Assembly: GCA_036362985.1 (NCBI GenBank)
Contig: JAYGXS010000003.1
Coordinates: 81,995,746 to 82,059,745 of the forward strand
Direction: 5' to 3'
Length of the DNA stretch: 64,000 nucleotides
DNA from: Ligula intestinalis
Lineage: Eukaryota > Platyhelminthes > Cestoda > Diphyllobothriidea > Diphyllobothriidae
How positions within the stretch are numbered: the stretch's first letter is position 1; every line of letters begins with the position of its first letter. The position numbers and the translations under genes were made by a program. Under the pieces are notes generated by a model. That model had not been told where the DNA came from. It was given only the letters and a program-made list of their open reading frames with translations, and did not search any database. This document shows, in pieces, positions 1-12,900 of the stretch.

Positions 1-2000
1 ATAGACTGAGGATCGATGAATAATGACGAAAGCAACTCGTTGCTCAGACGCTTGTCATCGCTCGAGGGAATTTAAACTTCATCAAATTTTAGTGCGTAGT
101 GGGCTATGATTTTAGAATTGGTATCGTTTCTGAAAACTACAGCCTCCGGTTCGGCAATTCGCGTCTTAACGAGGCCCCCGATGTCTCCGATGCAGTTCCT
201 TCGTTGTTAACTGTGTCATATCCGAAATACGACTCCGGATGTTTCTTTTCGTGACAGTACTGATTTTTTTTACTACCTGACACTTGAAACTAAGCACCTC
301 CTTATGTACGAAGTATCTGTTCTTGCTAAAGCCTTTGATGAAAAGTTCGAGAAGGAATCCGAGAAGTCAGACAAATAAAGTTCTTGTCCCAGCGGTTGCA
401 TTTACTTCTCATTACCCGGCACTGTTGCGGTTCCAGCATGTCCCTAGTGTCGTGCATCTTCATCGCGCATGCAGACATCTGCCTTAGGCACGCTGTTGGC
501 AGCCCAGTGATTATTCATGCGCCTACGATCAGACAGCCGCCTGCCTTCGAACGCTTCTTTTGAATTATTTTTTTCCCACCGCAAAGAGAGAGAGAGAGAG
601 ACTGCGATGACAGAAAAGGACCACACTCACTTGAACGCTTACACGCGCGTCCTCTGTTCAGTTTCATTTCTGACATTGCAAAGAACATTCCTACTGGCGT
701 CGCCGACACTCCAATCCTGTCGATGGGGGGGGGGGGTGAATGGCCTGATCGCATGTGTTGTCCTGTGTTTTGTCCTGAAGAACACGGCTGGCTGATTCGC
801 ATTTTGATCTCCCTTTCTGACGGTTATAGGGCCAGCTGCTGCCGACGTTTAGTGGCGACAGGAGGGATGTGGAGTACAGATCGTGTACAGGGGTGGCGTA
901 CAGGATGGGGCAGCGTAAAGGCTTGCATCACCACCCCCGCGCAAATTTTCCACCGCCAGTGATTTGACAGCCGAAGGTATTGCGGGTCCTGACAACCAGA
1001 GACCAAGGTCATGCCTGCGGCTTCAAGAGGACGGTGACTTTTGTTTATTGAGAGATATATCCTAGGGGGCGAGTTTGACGCGACAGGTCGCTACTAGTCG
1101 CTGCAAATCGTCGACCTCAGAGGACAGATGATGCATGATAGTTGGCCTGAAAATTCCACCAGTATACTTGGAAAATGATCAAAACGTAAACAGTTGTCCA
1201 AAGTCAAAAAACTCAGTTCTGCTTTTAAAGCGAATTTTCAAAGCCTGTTAAACCAGATAATTTCAACTTTCGTGCAGTGATAGGAAATGACACATTTCTG
1301 GACCTATTTGCATAAAGCTGTTCTCCAAAAAACTGAAAGCTTCGTAGGCGGCAGTTGCTAAAAGCAGGGCCACTGTTTGCCTAAAAATCGTTTTGTTTGC
1401 CAAACAGCTGCGCCTTTTTATTGCATATTCCAGGGTCCAAACAAACGACTGAGTGTTTTGGGCATTTCGAAGGTCATAAAAAGCTGTCAGGAGGTCACGC
1501 ATCCACACGGAATCCGTAATGCCATTCTCTGATGTGGTCCCTAATTCCGGCGGTAAAAGTGTTTGTTGATCTCCTTAAAGACTAGAATTCGAGAGTTGCT
1601 CAAAATGTTGGGAAAGCCCCAACCATATGTCCTACAGCTGTTTTGTTCAAAAAAATAGAGCAGGAAAGTGAAAGATGGTTTTTTTTCGACCGGCTAAATT
1701 CAATTATTAAAACGTTGAGAGATGTATTGGGTCTAAGTGGAAATACTGAAGGCAAAAACCCGGATGAATACGCCACTGTTAGAGATCTGAAAAACAGAGA
1801 CTCTTTGAGTTCAATGAGCTCGAATGCAAATGCTTTCAGATAGTTTTCTAGGTAACATGTTATCACCAGTCGAGTAAGAATAACGAAATAGTTTTTATCA
1901 ATTGATGGCGAATCTGGTGAGTGGGTTATTCGCAGATGTCATATTGATTGTAATCAGGAATTTAACCTACATTAGGAAGATTCATAACCGATCGAATAAT
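1..2000. other. intergenic or intronic sequence, no gene recognised
   Basis: I find no open frame with recognisable protein content on either strand. Frames here are short and overlap one another. The stretch holds a GA dinucleotide run at 585-602 and a 12-base G run at 725-736. It may be part of a large first intron of the NOS1AP-like gene, whose N-terminal exon was not found in the window. Confidence 0.5.
585..602. repeat. (GA)n microsatellite
   Basis: About nine uninterrupted GA units are visible. A G homopolymer of 12 lies about 120 bases downstream at 725-736. Confidence 0.9.
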
Positions 2001-2009
2001 GAAATGTGT

Positions 2010-2385
2010 CCCATCCCGCTGATGAACATTGAAAAGCCAGAAAGCGCTATTTCAGTCTCCATTGCTTCGGTTGGCAGTGTATTTCCGCCTACTCTATGCT
2101 AGCCGTTAAGCGGCAGTTGTAAGACTTTCAGATTGAGTTCTTAGACACAACAGGACGATTGGGTTTCGTAGCACAATATGTGAGTGCATCGCTATCGTCG
2201 TTATTGCAACCCCAATCGAAAAAATGGTTCAACGAGCCTATGTTCCCAATAATAACGCTGTTGGGATTTTTAACTTCAGGTTTTGCAACACCCGAGGCTT
2301 CTTATGGCTGTCTGATGATGGTTAATAAACCAGAAATGACTGTTTTAGCCTCCCTTCTCCTCTTTGACACTGTCTACTGCCAAAA
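2010..2385 (+). mobile_element. two degraded SINE 3' bodies
   Basis: Two stretches, about 2010-2085 and 2270-2385, carry the body shared by the tRNA-derived SINEs of this window: a GGCTGATGATGG-like block, then AAGCCAGAAATGGCC-like, then a CAGTCTCC-TTGCCTTTG-like end. Both are diverged and I could not define their tRNA-like heads. Assignment rests only on similarity to the better copies at 4001-4180 and 40529-40675. Confidence 0.4.
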
Positions 2386-3270
2386 ATATACTATGCGCTG
2401 ACCGGCTGCTAATGGGGTTTGAGATGTATTTCGAGGACACAACAGAACAAGCGTTTTTAGTAACGCCATCGGTGAATGCCTCACCACGGCTCTTGGTCGG
2501 CGTTCCTGCCAAATCTTATGAAGAACGAAATTTCCTCCATACCATGTCTGATTTGCCGAAAGCCATCTGTTCCTACGTGTACACTGGCTTGGTTGAATCG
2601 TTGTTTTTTAACAAAAAAGCACAACCAAACGAGGTTGTGGAACGATTTCCTTAACGGCATGCCTATTTTTCCTCTAAAAGACAGAGATCGCGCAGAAAGC
2701 ACAATCGACACGCCGCGTGAACAAACCTCCTTATCCCAGACGCCAACATGCTTGGTCGCCCATGTCCTTAAAGAGAATTTTCAGTACAGGAAAATAAGCG
2801 GATAAAGGCGAGCAGGCAAAGAAAATTTAAAGACGGTATCTGGCGATCATATTACTGGCTACAACCAGATTCTAGCAGGAGATTTGACCCCCGGAATCCT
2901 GTTCACATAATCAGAGCCCTAATTGCTCACAATCTATAATTTTCAGAGCTTAAAGTAATCGGGATATATGGAGATTCCAAGGAATTCTGTGAAAGGAAAG
3001 CGCTAATAAAACTATTCACGTGTTTTAAACACGCATAGGAGCGAATTTATGCATATCGCCGATCTAGTAACGGAACAATTAAGTTCCGCTTTGCCCAGGA
3101 GCTCGCAGGAGATTAATATTCCGCTTTTGTTCTGCTAAGGTAAGGCAAAAATTGACCGACAAAAAATTTAAATTGAGTGTGTGCAAATAATTTCGCTTTC
3201 CCTCGTTGATTTACGCATACCGATCGCTAACGGAACTCACAGTGGCGAATAGCTTAGACGAATAGTTTAG

Positions 3271-3425
3271 CCGGCAAAGACTACGGAAACTGGAATGGCC
3301 ATTTTGGGTTCATTAGCCATCATCGGTCAGTCATAGATATTCCCCGGGTTGCGAAATATCGGAGGCTAGAACCTGCGACCCATTGGTTTGAAGTTTAAGG
3401 CCCTATTCATTGAGGATCCTCCGCC
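3271..3425 (-). mobile_element. tRNA-derived SINE copy
   Basis: Read on the minus strand, this has a tRNA-like head with a degenerate B box, followed by the GGGTATGACTGGCTGATGA-type body and the CCATTCCAGTTTCC end common to the SINEs here. It lies close to two further copies (3752-3906 minus, 4001-4180 plus). A partial plus-strand body may also be present at about 3530-3590. Confidence 0.6.
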
Positions 3426-3751
3426 GTAGTTTATAAACTCTGTCGTAACCGACAAAATAAGGAGCTCAAATTTAAATGTTAGACCGTTAAGCCCAATGAG
3501 CAAAGAACCTAGAAACGAATATTAAATTCTTTGAACTTGGGATTGAGTATGATTGACCAATAACGGCTGACCATCCAGAAATGCTTATTTCATGCTTACA
3601 CCAAGGGCAGAAGTTCAAGGCACAGACATACATCTCGCCAGTTGGGTCTGCTGCATGAAACAGCGATGAGAGGATAAGCTCATCACCACTGTCCTCCATG
3701 TGCAGCTTTTACTTCTAAATTAATATTTAAAGCATAGGTTCATAAGTATTT

Positions 3752-3906
3752 CCGGCAAGGCTAAGGGAAACTGGAGTAGCCGTTTCGGGCTCTTCAGCCG
3801 TCATCAGCCAGCCATACCCACCCCCGAGTGCTGTCCCATTTGAGGCTCGAATCTGCAACTTTTTGATCAGAGGTGTAAGGCTTTAGTCATTCAGCCACGG
3901 ACTCCT
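3752..3906 (-). mobile_element. tRNA-derived SINE copy
   Basis: On the minus strand it starts with AGGAGTCCGTGGCTGAATGA, an A-box-like start. It continues with a TTCGAGCCTC B box and ends in the shared body. It is one of the better preserved copies and lies opposite in orientation to the copy at 4001-4180. Confidence 0.7.
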
Positions 3907-4000
3907 TCAATTACCGCAAAGGAGAGCGGGGCAAATTAGTTCCATAATCGATCGGTAAACATTAATCAATGAATGTCAATATCTAAGTTGGCAAGATAAC

Positions 4001-4180
4001 GAGCCCGTGACCGAATGGTTAGAGCGTCAGCCTTCTGCTCAAGAGATCTCGGGTTCGAGCCTCGAATGAGGCACCACTTGGGGTTGGGTATGATTGGTCG
4101 ATGGCGGTTAATGAGCCCGAAAGGGCTCTTCCAGTCCCTATTGGCATTGCCAGTAGTAGCCGTTTAACGGTCTATACCAA
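4001..4180 (+). mobile_element. tRNA-derived SINE copy with clear A and B boxes
   Basis: The head begins GAGCCCGTGACCGAATGGTT, an A-box region typical of tRNA-derived SINEs. A perfect GGGTTCGAGCC B box lies at 4051-4061. The body TTGGGTATGATTGGTCGATG and the end block CTCTTCCAGTCCC follow. The head could be drawn as a tRNA, but the body recurs at about ten places, so this is a SINE and not a functional tRNA gene. Confidence 0.75.
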
Positions 4181-4199
4181 CGAATTTTAAAATGTGCAT

Positions 4200-6900
4200 C
4201 GTGCAGTTGATGGGCCCAAGGATGGTGACCTGTGCATGAATTAGTTTATAACAATGGAAAAGGTTCGCTACATCTAGTACCTTCTATCCTTCTCTTTCAT
4301 GTGAGCTGAGCTTCATAATGGAGTCAAGAAGGCCGGAGGCGTGATCGGGCGTAGGCGTATCCCCCCCCTTGGTACATGGCTACCTCGTAAGTGGGCAGCC
4401 TTAGAAGCCACGAATGTCGGTGCATCATGATCAATGTTGGGGTGAGAGTCGACCGTAGTATTTATTTCCCCTCTCCTGCACCATGTGATAGTCTGAGCTG
4501 GCTTATCAACTGACGTCACGAAAGCGCGTAGTGACTGGCATAGCTGGATAGCCCGACTACTCATAGCACCAACACGAAATGGCCTGCTCGACCCTTCCCC
4601 CCCCCCATCTAACGAAATGCACCAGACTTTATCACAAAGGTGTAGACAAATTGAATCTTACAAGTGTGTGCGTCTTGCAGTGGCCCATAGAGATGGGGCC
4701 AAAAACAAGCCTCCATATTCACCTGAAGAATTATGCTTCTATGCATTTTGTGGGTGATCTGGAACGGGTTCCTGTCGATGAATTTTTTGATTTGGTTTGA
4801 AAATTGGTATTTTAACGCAGGATTGTGTGCTTAGAAATAAACCGGAGACCAGGGACTATCGTTTTTAGCCAATCGCAGTTTGAATCAGGTCTTTTCATTA
4901 TAAGCACGCAATACGTAGTCAGTGCTGAATCATTCATCAAAAACTGAATTTGTAACTTTGGGGGAGGAGGATGATACTTCGGTTGCCTAAATGTTCTGTA
5001 ACAGTTATGCAGTACTCAAACCCTAGTGTAGAAAAGAAGTGCGGATTAGTCCATCGGATTTTATCTGTATTTTAGTTTTCAACCAACGTGAAACAGATTA
5101 AAGAGAAGTAAGATCATCATACCACCATCATTTTGTATGACAGAATCGGCAATTTAATTATGCTGGGGGACACTTACTTGTTTTTTAAACCAAATCCGCA
5201 CGAATTCAGAATGCAGGCAGATTATTATGACGTAAAAACAATGGTGGATAGAACCAGGTATTGAGAAGTACGTATGCGTGACCAAAACATCATGATGAAA
5301 GGTCAAGAAAAAAAGCAAAATAATGTGAGAACCTTTGTTCAAACAGGTTTCCCAGATGAGCAAAGTTGAGCGTTTCCATGTAGAAGGGGTGGAAATAAAG
5401 AACTTAAAATTGTTAATCAGAAAAGGTTTGGATTCATCATGCAGTTTCGGAGATCTTCGCCGGCTCTCCATTATCAAAGCATCTATCGTTAATATCGATT
5501 AGAGTTTTAAATGGCTCGGGGAACTTGTCGACCCTGAGCTGATTGATTTTTTATCGCTTGCTGCTGCGGCCCTCGTATTGATTTTTGTGTGGCTTGACGG
5601 CTGCTCGTGTTGTGCCTCGTCACACCGCGACGAACCCGCCAGAATAGGAAGCCGGATTATCAGCAGTTTGCACCAAGGCGACGAAGCCCAACACAAATAT
5701 CCATGCGAGATCAGAGGCAACGTACGAGAATTAATTTGATCAGCCCAAGACCGACACTTTCCGCTAGTCATTTAAAATTCTGATCGAGATTGAAAGTAGA
5801 TGATTTGATAATGTAGAGTCGAGGAGAGCTTTTCGAACCTAAACTTCTTCCAGTGAGCAACTGAGTTCCCAAATAAAAGGGTTTCTATAAGATGGAAAGG
5901 GCGGAATCGAAAGTGTGTTTTCAAAAACAACGCGAAAACAGCCATACAGTTAAATAAAGTATGCTTACAGTAATATAGTATTCCCGAGCGTCTATTATAA
6001 TACACGTTGGTGTCAGGTGCGTTGCGTCAGTATTTCCATCTCTTTCTTTGCCAGGGAAGTTTCCTATACACTGTTCAGCGTTAAAAATAAAGAACTGTGC
6101 TAGAGTTTTTAATTTGCTTTGATTAAGTTAGACTGTCAAGCATATTAAAAAATCTGATATCGCTATCAGCACTTTTGATTTACTAAAAATAACTCAAAAA
6201 GGCCGTTTAGAAATCTTGAATGCTGGGGACTAAACTGGGTACTTCCAGTTGAACTTGAATGACATGCTTCCTGTCACATTCATTCATTGGATTCAAGCGC
6301 ATTACTCTGTCCAACGTACCCCTTTGGCTACTTTTATTATCGCACACTTTCTAGAGGAAATATTTTCAAAATTTACAACTTCTTGAATTAACTGATTTCG
6401 AGTACAAATATGCATCGCTTCTCAGCAACACAACCGACTTCCCATCATTCAGCGTTCCCAGAAAATGAAAGGCTAGAGACTGGAAATGCATAAAATCAAG
6501 TTTTTATAAAATGTTATACACACTTTGAAATTGAGTTTTCGTTAAAACGGATCACTTATATGTGCTACCGATTGTCATATAGCATAATCCCAAAATGGAT
6601 CATTCAAGCCAGGCTGTTTACCGTCTCTTTTCTACCGTCGGCAAATATAATTTCTACTTGCAATGGCTGTTTAAGTAGTATTCATTTGTTTACATTGGTT
6701 TTGTGCAGGGCCACTTGCATAACGGACGTTAAGGAGATTTTCGCCTCTTCCGACTGAACATTTGAATCACTAGTCGCTTTAAATCCTGCATCTTCTGCTT
6801 GAAAAAGGCAGTTGGGACTTAGTCTTAAGTGGTGGCAATTTCCAGAAATTTTGCGATTTTTTCTACTTTGTGTATCATAAAGCCTACCGGAGCTAATGTT
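4200..6900. other. AT-rich stretch without recognised features
   Basis: No frame here has recognisable protein content on either strand. I looked for the NOS1AP N-terminal exon, which would end just before a splice donor feeding the exon at 6923, and did not find it. Confidence 0.4.
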
Positions 6901-6922
6901 CTTGCTGTTTATTTCACAACAG

Positions 6923-6994
6923 TTCGTTGGCACAATGGAGGTGCCGCGACCGCAGAACAGACTGGAGATCGTCTCTTCCATGCGTCGGATCCGT
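6923..6994 (+). CDS. NOS1AP: NOS1AP-like exon: start of PTB core
   Basis: The 24 codons begin F-V-G-T-M and end with the family motif [10 protein letters not shown]. They lie between a CACAACAG acceptor and a GTAAGT donor. Both ends are phase 0. The intron before the Y/F-[VL]-G motif agrees with the known NOS1AP layout, in which the preceding exon carries the protein start. Confidence 0.88.
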
Positions 6995-9900
6995 GTAAGT
7001 ATCAGCATGGTGTTTTTTCTTCCTTTGGGGAAATGTTGCGACAGCTCACTGAATTTTACAGCTGAAAATAATTACTTTAAGCGGATACGGACTCCAAACT
7101 GTCTTATCTGGGCACTTTAGCCTACGTTGCTGCCTTCCTTGCACGAAAGATTTTTCAGTACATTTGAACTGATTTTGGAGGCACTATCGGAAATAATTTC
7201 TTAGCGCGAGCCGTGGGTCGAATACGTCTAATCAGGTGGCATACGGTACCAGCACTAGGGAAACCGAACGTCACACCTAGATCTGAACCAATCCAAGTTG
7301 ACATTCTTAACGCATTTTCACTGAAAAAGACAATCTTGATCTTAACGTCCCTAATGATTTTGCTTTTTTTACTTTAAAGGGCATGTACCCTCACTAATGA
7401 CGCAGTTCTTCCACTTAAAATTGGAGTTACACCATAAACCAGACAAATAGGTCGGTCATGCAGGCGAGTAAACTAACAGCTCGAGAGCTGAGAAAAAGAA
7501 GAAGAAGACTCGATCACTAGGACAATATGTTTATTCGCCTGACGTTTCGATATTCGTCGCGGATTCGTCCTCAAAGACATGAGTAGCAGAAAGGTTAAGC
7601 ATGCACAGAAGTCAGATAATTATTTAGGAGGTTTGGCAGACATGCTTAATTTAGTTGACCCAATTGATATCGGCGGGAGTGCAACCCGCACATCGGGAAT
7701 GACCTTTTGCACAGCCAACGCCCTAACGATTTAACTACAACACAGGCCGTACGCCGTAAATTTAATCACATGTGAATCGATTTAGTGTAGGCGAGTAGAA
7801 TCGATCCAGGTGTTATTAAATTCACAGTGCATGGCATGCGTTGTAGTTCAATCGGTAGAGCATTGGCTGCGCAAAAGCCTTCCCTGATGTGTTGGTTCGA
7901 CTCCCACCGACGCCGCCAGGATTTTCCCAACTGGGTTAAGCAACAAAAAATAATATTATATACCGAAATATTCGGGGTCCAGAGATGTTATCACGTTCAT
8001 CAGCTCCCAAAGGTAAGGAAGAAGAAGCGGGGGCGGATTCATGGACCAAATTATATTTGAACTGACGTTTCGAAACCCTTCTCGCTTCCATCGTAAGAGT
8101 TTACTGGTAGTTGAGTCTGGTGGTCTTAAAAGCGATGATATTTTATGTCAGCATCATGATAAGCTAACTGTCGCACACTAAGACGTTTCCCTGTAACTCA
8201 CGTGACGATGATGGGTTGGCGAGCCTGTGAAATTCCGTTAAGTGAAATAGACTTGTGCAGCAGCAATTAACTCACCCTTCGGCCAATAACCACGTTCAAA
8301 TGTAAATACAAGGTCGATTCGCCCAGAAGCGGGTGTTGGAAATAATAGCGCTCGAGGATCACTTAAAGCGGATTTCCATATTTGATCTGAAGAGCTTCAT
8401 CCTCTGCGCATTTATAATATAAATCACCTTGTAAATGGTTTAACGGTTATAGAAAAAAGTAAGCTAAATAAAGGCCCTGCTATTCAACAGTTATTTTGGG
8501 AGTATGAGTAGACTACATACTTTCTGACCTCAAATACGTTGTTTTCGAAAAATATGAATCTCCACCTAATAAATTTTAGACGCTGGTTCCCTCAATCTTT
8601 GGGCACATGGGCAAAAATGGTTCATATTTCGAATGCGCTTAAAAATCGATAAAATTTGAATTTTTCGACAGTATGTGACTGTTCTGTGTGCGTCTTGTAT
8701 TGATTGATTCTCGTCTCTCCCATGTTACTCTGATATGTTTTTGCACGGCACCTAATGCAATATGTCGATCAGTATCCGCCTTTAATCTATGCACTTTTTG
8801 TAGGGTACTCTAGTTTAAATCAACAAGTATACAGTCCGGTGCAATTGGAAAAACCTATTACAATGCTTACTGGCATAATTTCTAGCTGTTCCTCAGTATG
8901 CCATTTGGGAGCCACTAAAAATAAACCCAGAAGGCCTAGATTTAGCTAGCGTTTTCCTAGTGGAACATTTTCTGCAAAACTTTACTCTTTTTAACTTTTA
9001 CTAACGCACTTGTCTTTCTTCTCGCTTTAGTATGAATTCAAAGCGAAAGGCGTCAAAAAGCAGAAAGTTCTTATAAAGGTTTCCGCCGATGGCGTCTTTG
9101 TATATGGTCGAACTAAACCCAAGGTGAGGAAGCATACTTTTGCATTGAAAAGTGGTTTTTTAAACTAACTCTCACAATAGAACTGTAAAGCAATCTCCTT
9201 CTTCCGTCCCTCTTCAAAAACTGTACTTCTTTTAGTATCACGATTGGTGGGCTCCCCATTATCAATACATATATATGGAGTAGATCCGACAAAGCAAACG
9301 GAGACCAGAATGGCCATTTCTGCCTTATTAGCCGTCATCAGCCAGTCATACCCAATCTTAAGGGTTGGAACTCCTGAGATTTGCACCCGGGACCTTTGAT
9401 CATTGAGTTCAATACTCCACCACTAGTCCACGGGCTCCTTGATTTGTCCGTTGTGATCGTTAATATGATGGAACTGGGGTTTTCACCCGATCTTTCTGGT
9501 TAGGGCATAAACCTGTCCCAGAAGTGCCTTGAGGCTCGTATTTGAGGGATATCGGGTTGTAACTTAGCTACCTCAGATATATGATGGAGTGGATCCGACA
9601 AAGCGAAGGGAGACCGGAATGGCAATTTCTGGCTTATTAGCCATCATCAGCCAATCCTACCCACTCTAACGCTAGTCATTGAGTAATTACTGCCTGTGAT
9701 CGAAAGCGAGCTAGAAGGCAGAACGGGACAAGAAAGCTTCGCAACCTGTCGTTGAACGCCTATCTAGCATTACATATACTACCAATCCATACTGGCGGGG
9801 CAACGGGTCCGTAGGGCAGTAATGGAACTGGATGGAGTGCCGACCAGACTCATTGTTATGATTAAGGCCTACTGCCAGTCTACCATTTCAGGAGTCCTGG

Positions 9901-12900
9901 TCCACAACAATCTCTCTCAATCGTTCGATATCCGGTCTGGTGTCCGTCAGGGCTGCGTCCTTTCGCCAATTCTGTTTAACTACTTCATTGACCGGATGCT
10001 CGGCAAGGCCATACATGAAGAGGACGGTTTTGAGCTTGCACCCGGACTCCGGCTAACGGATCTTGACTAAGCCGATGATATTGCGCTGTTAGCCTCAAGC
10101 TTTGGTTGTCTATAGTCAGTAGTGTCGTGGTTAAATGAACTCGCTATGTTGGTTGGCGTGTCCATAAATTCCGGAAAGACGAAATTGTTCTCGAGCTGCA
10201 TCCCTGACCAGGATAAGGCACCCCTGGGCATAAAAGGCCATCAACTTGAGGAAGTAGATAGCTTTAAATACTTCGGGGCGAGGCTGCCACCAAATGGGCA
10301 GAGCAAGGACGATATTGTCTCCCGAATCGATGCTGCTCGCTGCGATGTCTGAATCCTTCGAAAGCGCTTATGGATCCGCTGTGACATTTCCATCGCCACG
10401 AAGATTTATGTATACCGTGCATCCATCCGGTCAGTCTTCCTCTATGGATGAGAATGCTGGGCTGTGCGCGCTGAAGATGAGCAAAGACTAAAGGTCTTTG
10501 ACCACCGGTGCCTGAGGATGATCCTGCGAGTTAAGTATAGCGACTTCATCTCCAATGAGACAGTCCGCATCCGTTGCGATCGTATCACGAGGATATCTCA
10601 GGCCGTTCTAGAAAGGCGACTGAGGCGGTTTGGACACGTCCTCCGTCGTCCGCCCCACGAGCTTACCTATGCTGCCCTCAACCTGGCGCCGCAGCCCACC
10701 TGGAAACGTCGAAGAGGAGGGCAACTGAAGACTTGGCTCGACACCGTCCGTCAAGTCATGGAAGCAGTTCTTGGACCTTCTATTTTCGGTTTCGCTCGCT
10801 GGAGAAGAGACTGAGTGGAGCTTTTCAGATCCGCTGCCGCAAATCGTAACTCGTGAAGAGATGCTGTTCATGACATCATTGAGGTCGGCTAGATCAGACA
10901 TGATTACAGTTGTAACAAGTACATGTAAATAATAGGAACGTTCAACTTCTAGCCAACTAGGTCGCGGGTTCAAATTACGGAGGTCGGCACCCCTGGGCTT
11001 GCATATTTCTACCTAATGACGACTTATAAGTCAAAAATAGCTTTTCAAGTCTCCTTTTTTATCGGTTATAGCACTCTATCCATATCAGTGGTCTAGAGTG
11101 AGCCCCGGGCATCCTCCGGGAGAAGTGAGGCCCATAATTGGTCCATGAGCGCCCATCTATCATTAAATCTCTAAGACATTGATACGATTATTTCTAGGGT
11201 TTTTCTATTCAGATGTTAGGGAAGAATGCTTATAGACAAGGAAGGAGACATGTCAAGCACCGGATTGATTAATTTATTGTCCTGCACTTTCGAACTCTTA
11301 CAGGAGTCCATCTTCAGAGAAAAGAAGCAACAACCAAAAGGAGGGTTATTATAGTGGTCATTGGCCAATCAACTGTCAGCGGTCATCAGAGTATATAAGA
11401 GGTACGAAACATCAACCGAAAATGATGGAGGTGGGGGGGGGGGAATTATAGTGGTATACCCTTATTAACTGCAAGTTAATTCGGCAATCGTTCAAGATCA
11501 TAAACAGTAATAAGTGTAACGCCTTGTCCCCATGGTAGAGGGTTCTGGTGATCCTGCCTCCTCTTCTCGCCCTTTCGTCGTGAGATCCTCTTCGTTTGCA
11601 ATTCTGGCGTAAGGTTTGGTCTTGTTTCGTCCTTTGCTTACATAATGGCGTTAGGCTTTGTAGGCCGTGGGGAGGTCTAGATGTCCGTTGACGGAGATGG
11701 CATCTGAGTACCAGGCATCAGCTTTTCGGTTTTTGAGTAGTTCTGTCCAAATTTATTGCAAGAGTCCGCATGTGATTATTCATCTGGGACGCCATCGAAT
11801 AAAGAAAATCGGTTTTTAGTGATATAGGTTGACGCTTAGACTACGTATAAGACCCTCTGCAATTTCATAGCCTTATTTTTAAGGCAGTATCACCTTTAAC
11901 CAAAGACCTGTAAGTAAACAACGTAAAAATCTCTTCGATACAGCATGACCGAATTTTAAGTGGCCGCCTGAAACCCATTTCCAAAAATAGACATCATTTT
12001 GGCAGTTTTTTGCGATCATCGTTTAACAGCTAGAACTGCATGTCATGTCGCCCAAGCGTGTGTTTAACAGCTACGTCAGCTTTGACGCTTTTCTAAAGAG
12101 TTCGCTCGATGTAACTCGTTAAGGCCGACTCCAACTCGTAAACTTTGGTCATTTCGAAACTAGCAGTAAGCAGATTGTACCAATTCCAGAGCAGGAACAA
12201 ACACCGCCATGTCTTGGGATTTAATCGCTTGAAAAGCTTTAATCGTCTTTACTTAAACGCAGTTTGATTTTAAAAAGCATTGGTATCTTCTAAAGTAAGC
12301 CCTCTGTCCTCAAAGTTCTAAGATGGTGACTTCTGTGGACTTATGGCCTGAGTGATATTTCAGTCGTCTGATTCTGCATTTCTCAGTTCTTATGAAGGAC
12401 TTTTTTATTTATTATGACGATTTATATATTGTTTGTTCTATTTTGTCACTCGTAGGTCACTTCTCGCCTGTCTTCCGCCCTTAGCAGAATATCAAACACT
12501 ACTTCCCCTTCAATGGGTAGGTTAAAAGTCAATATTTTTTATAAAACTGAATTTAAAATTGTTCCTCAATTTCCGCCTTTTTATGCAAAACAGTCTCAAT
12601 CGTGTTTCGTTGTTGGGTTATTGCTTGCCAAAACTTTTCTTAACTAGAAAAATGTTATGCTCTGAAGATGAAGTCTCCTTTGCTTGTCCATCAAAAACAT
12701 GATACCTGCGGAAATCTTTGAAATCCTTGACAAGGAGGAAGGCTCAGTAGATAAATTGGCAAACAAACGTTTTTGGGATAAATTCTCGTCATTTTCAAGT
12801 CCCTTCAAAGTCATACCGTAATTTATTCAATAAACTATGCGGGTTGGTAGAAATAATAGTGCAATTGTCAAGGTAGGTGGAGGGGGGATAATCGAAATCA

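Noticed and set aside
7835..7912. Possible functional tRNA gene (A and B boxes present)
   Set aside because: A second copy lies inverted at 7755-7665, and the acceptor arm does not pair well. It is better read as the head of a retroposon.
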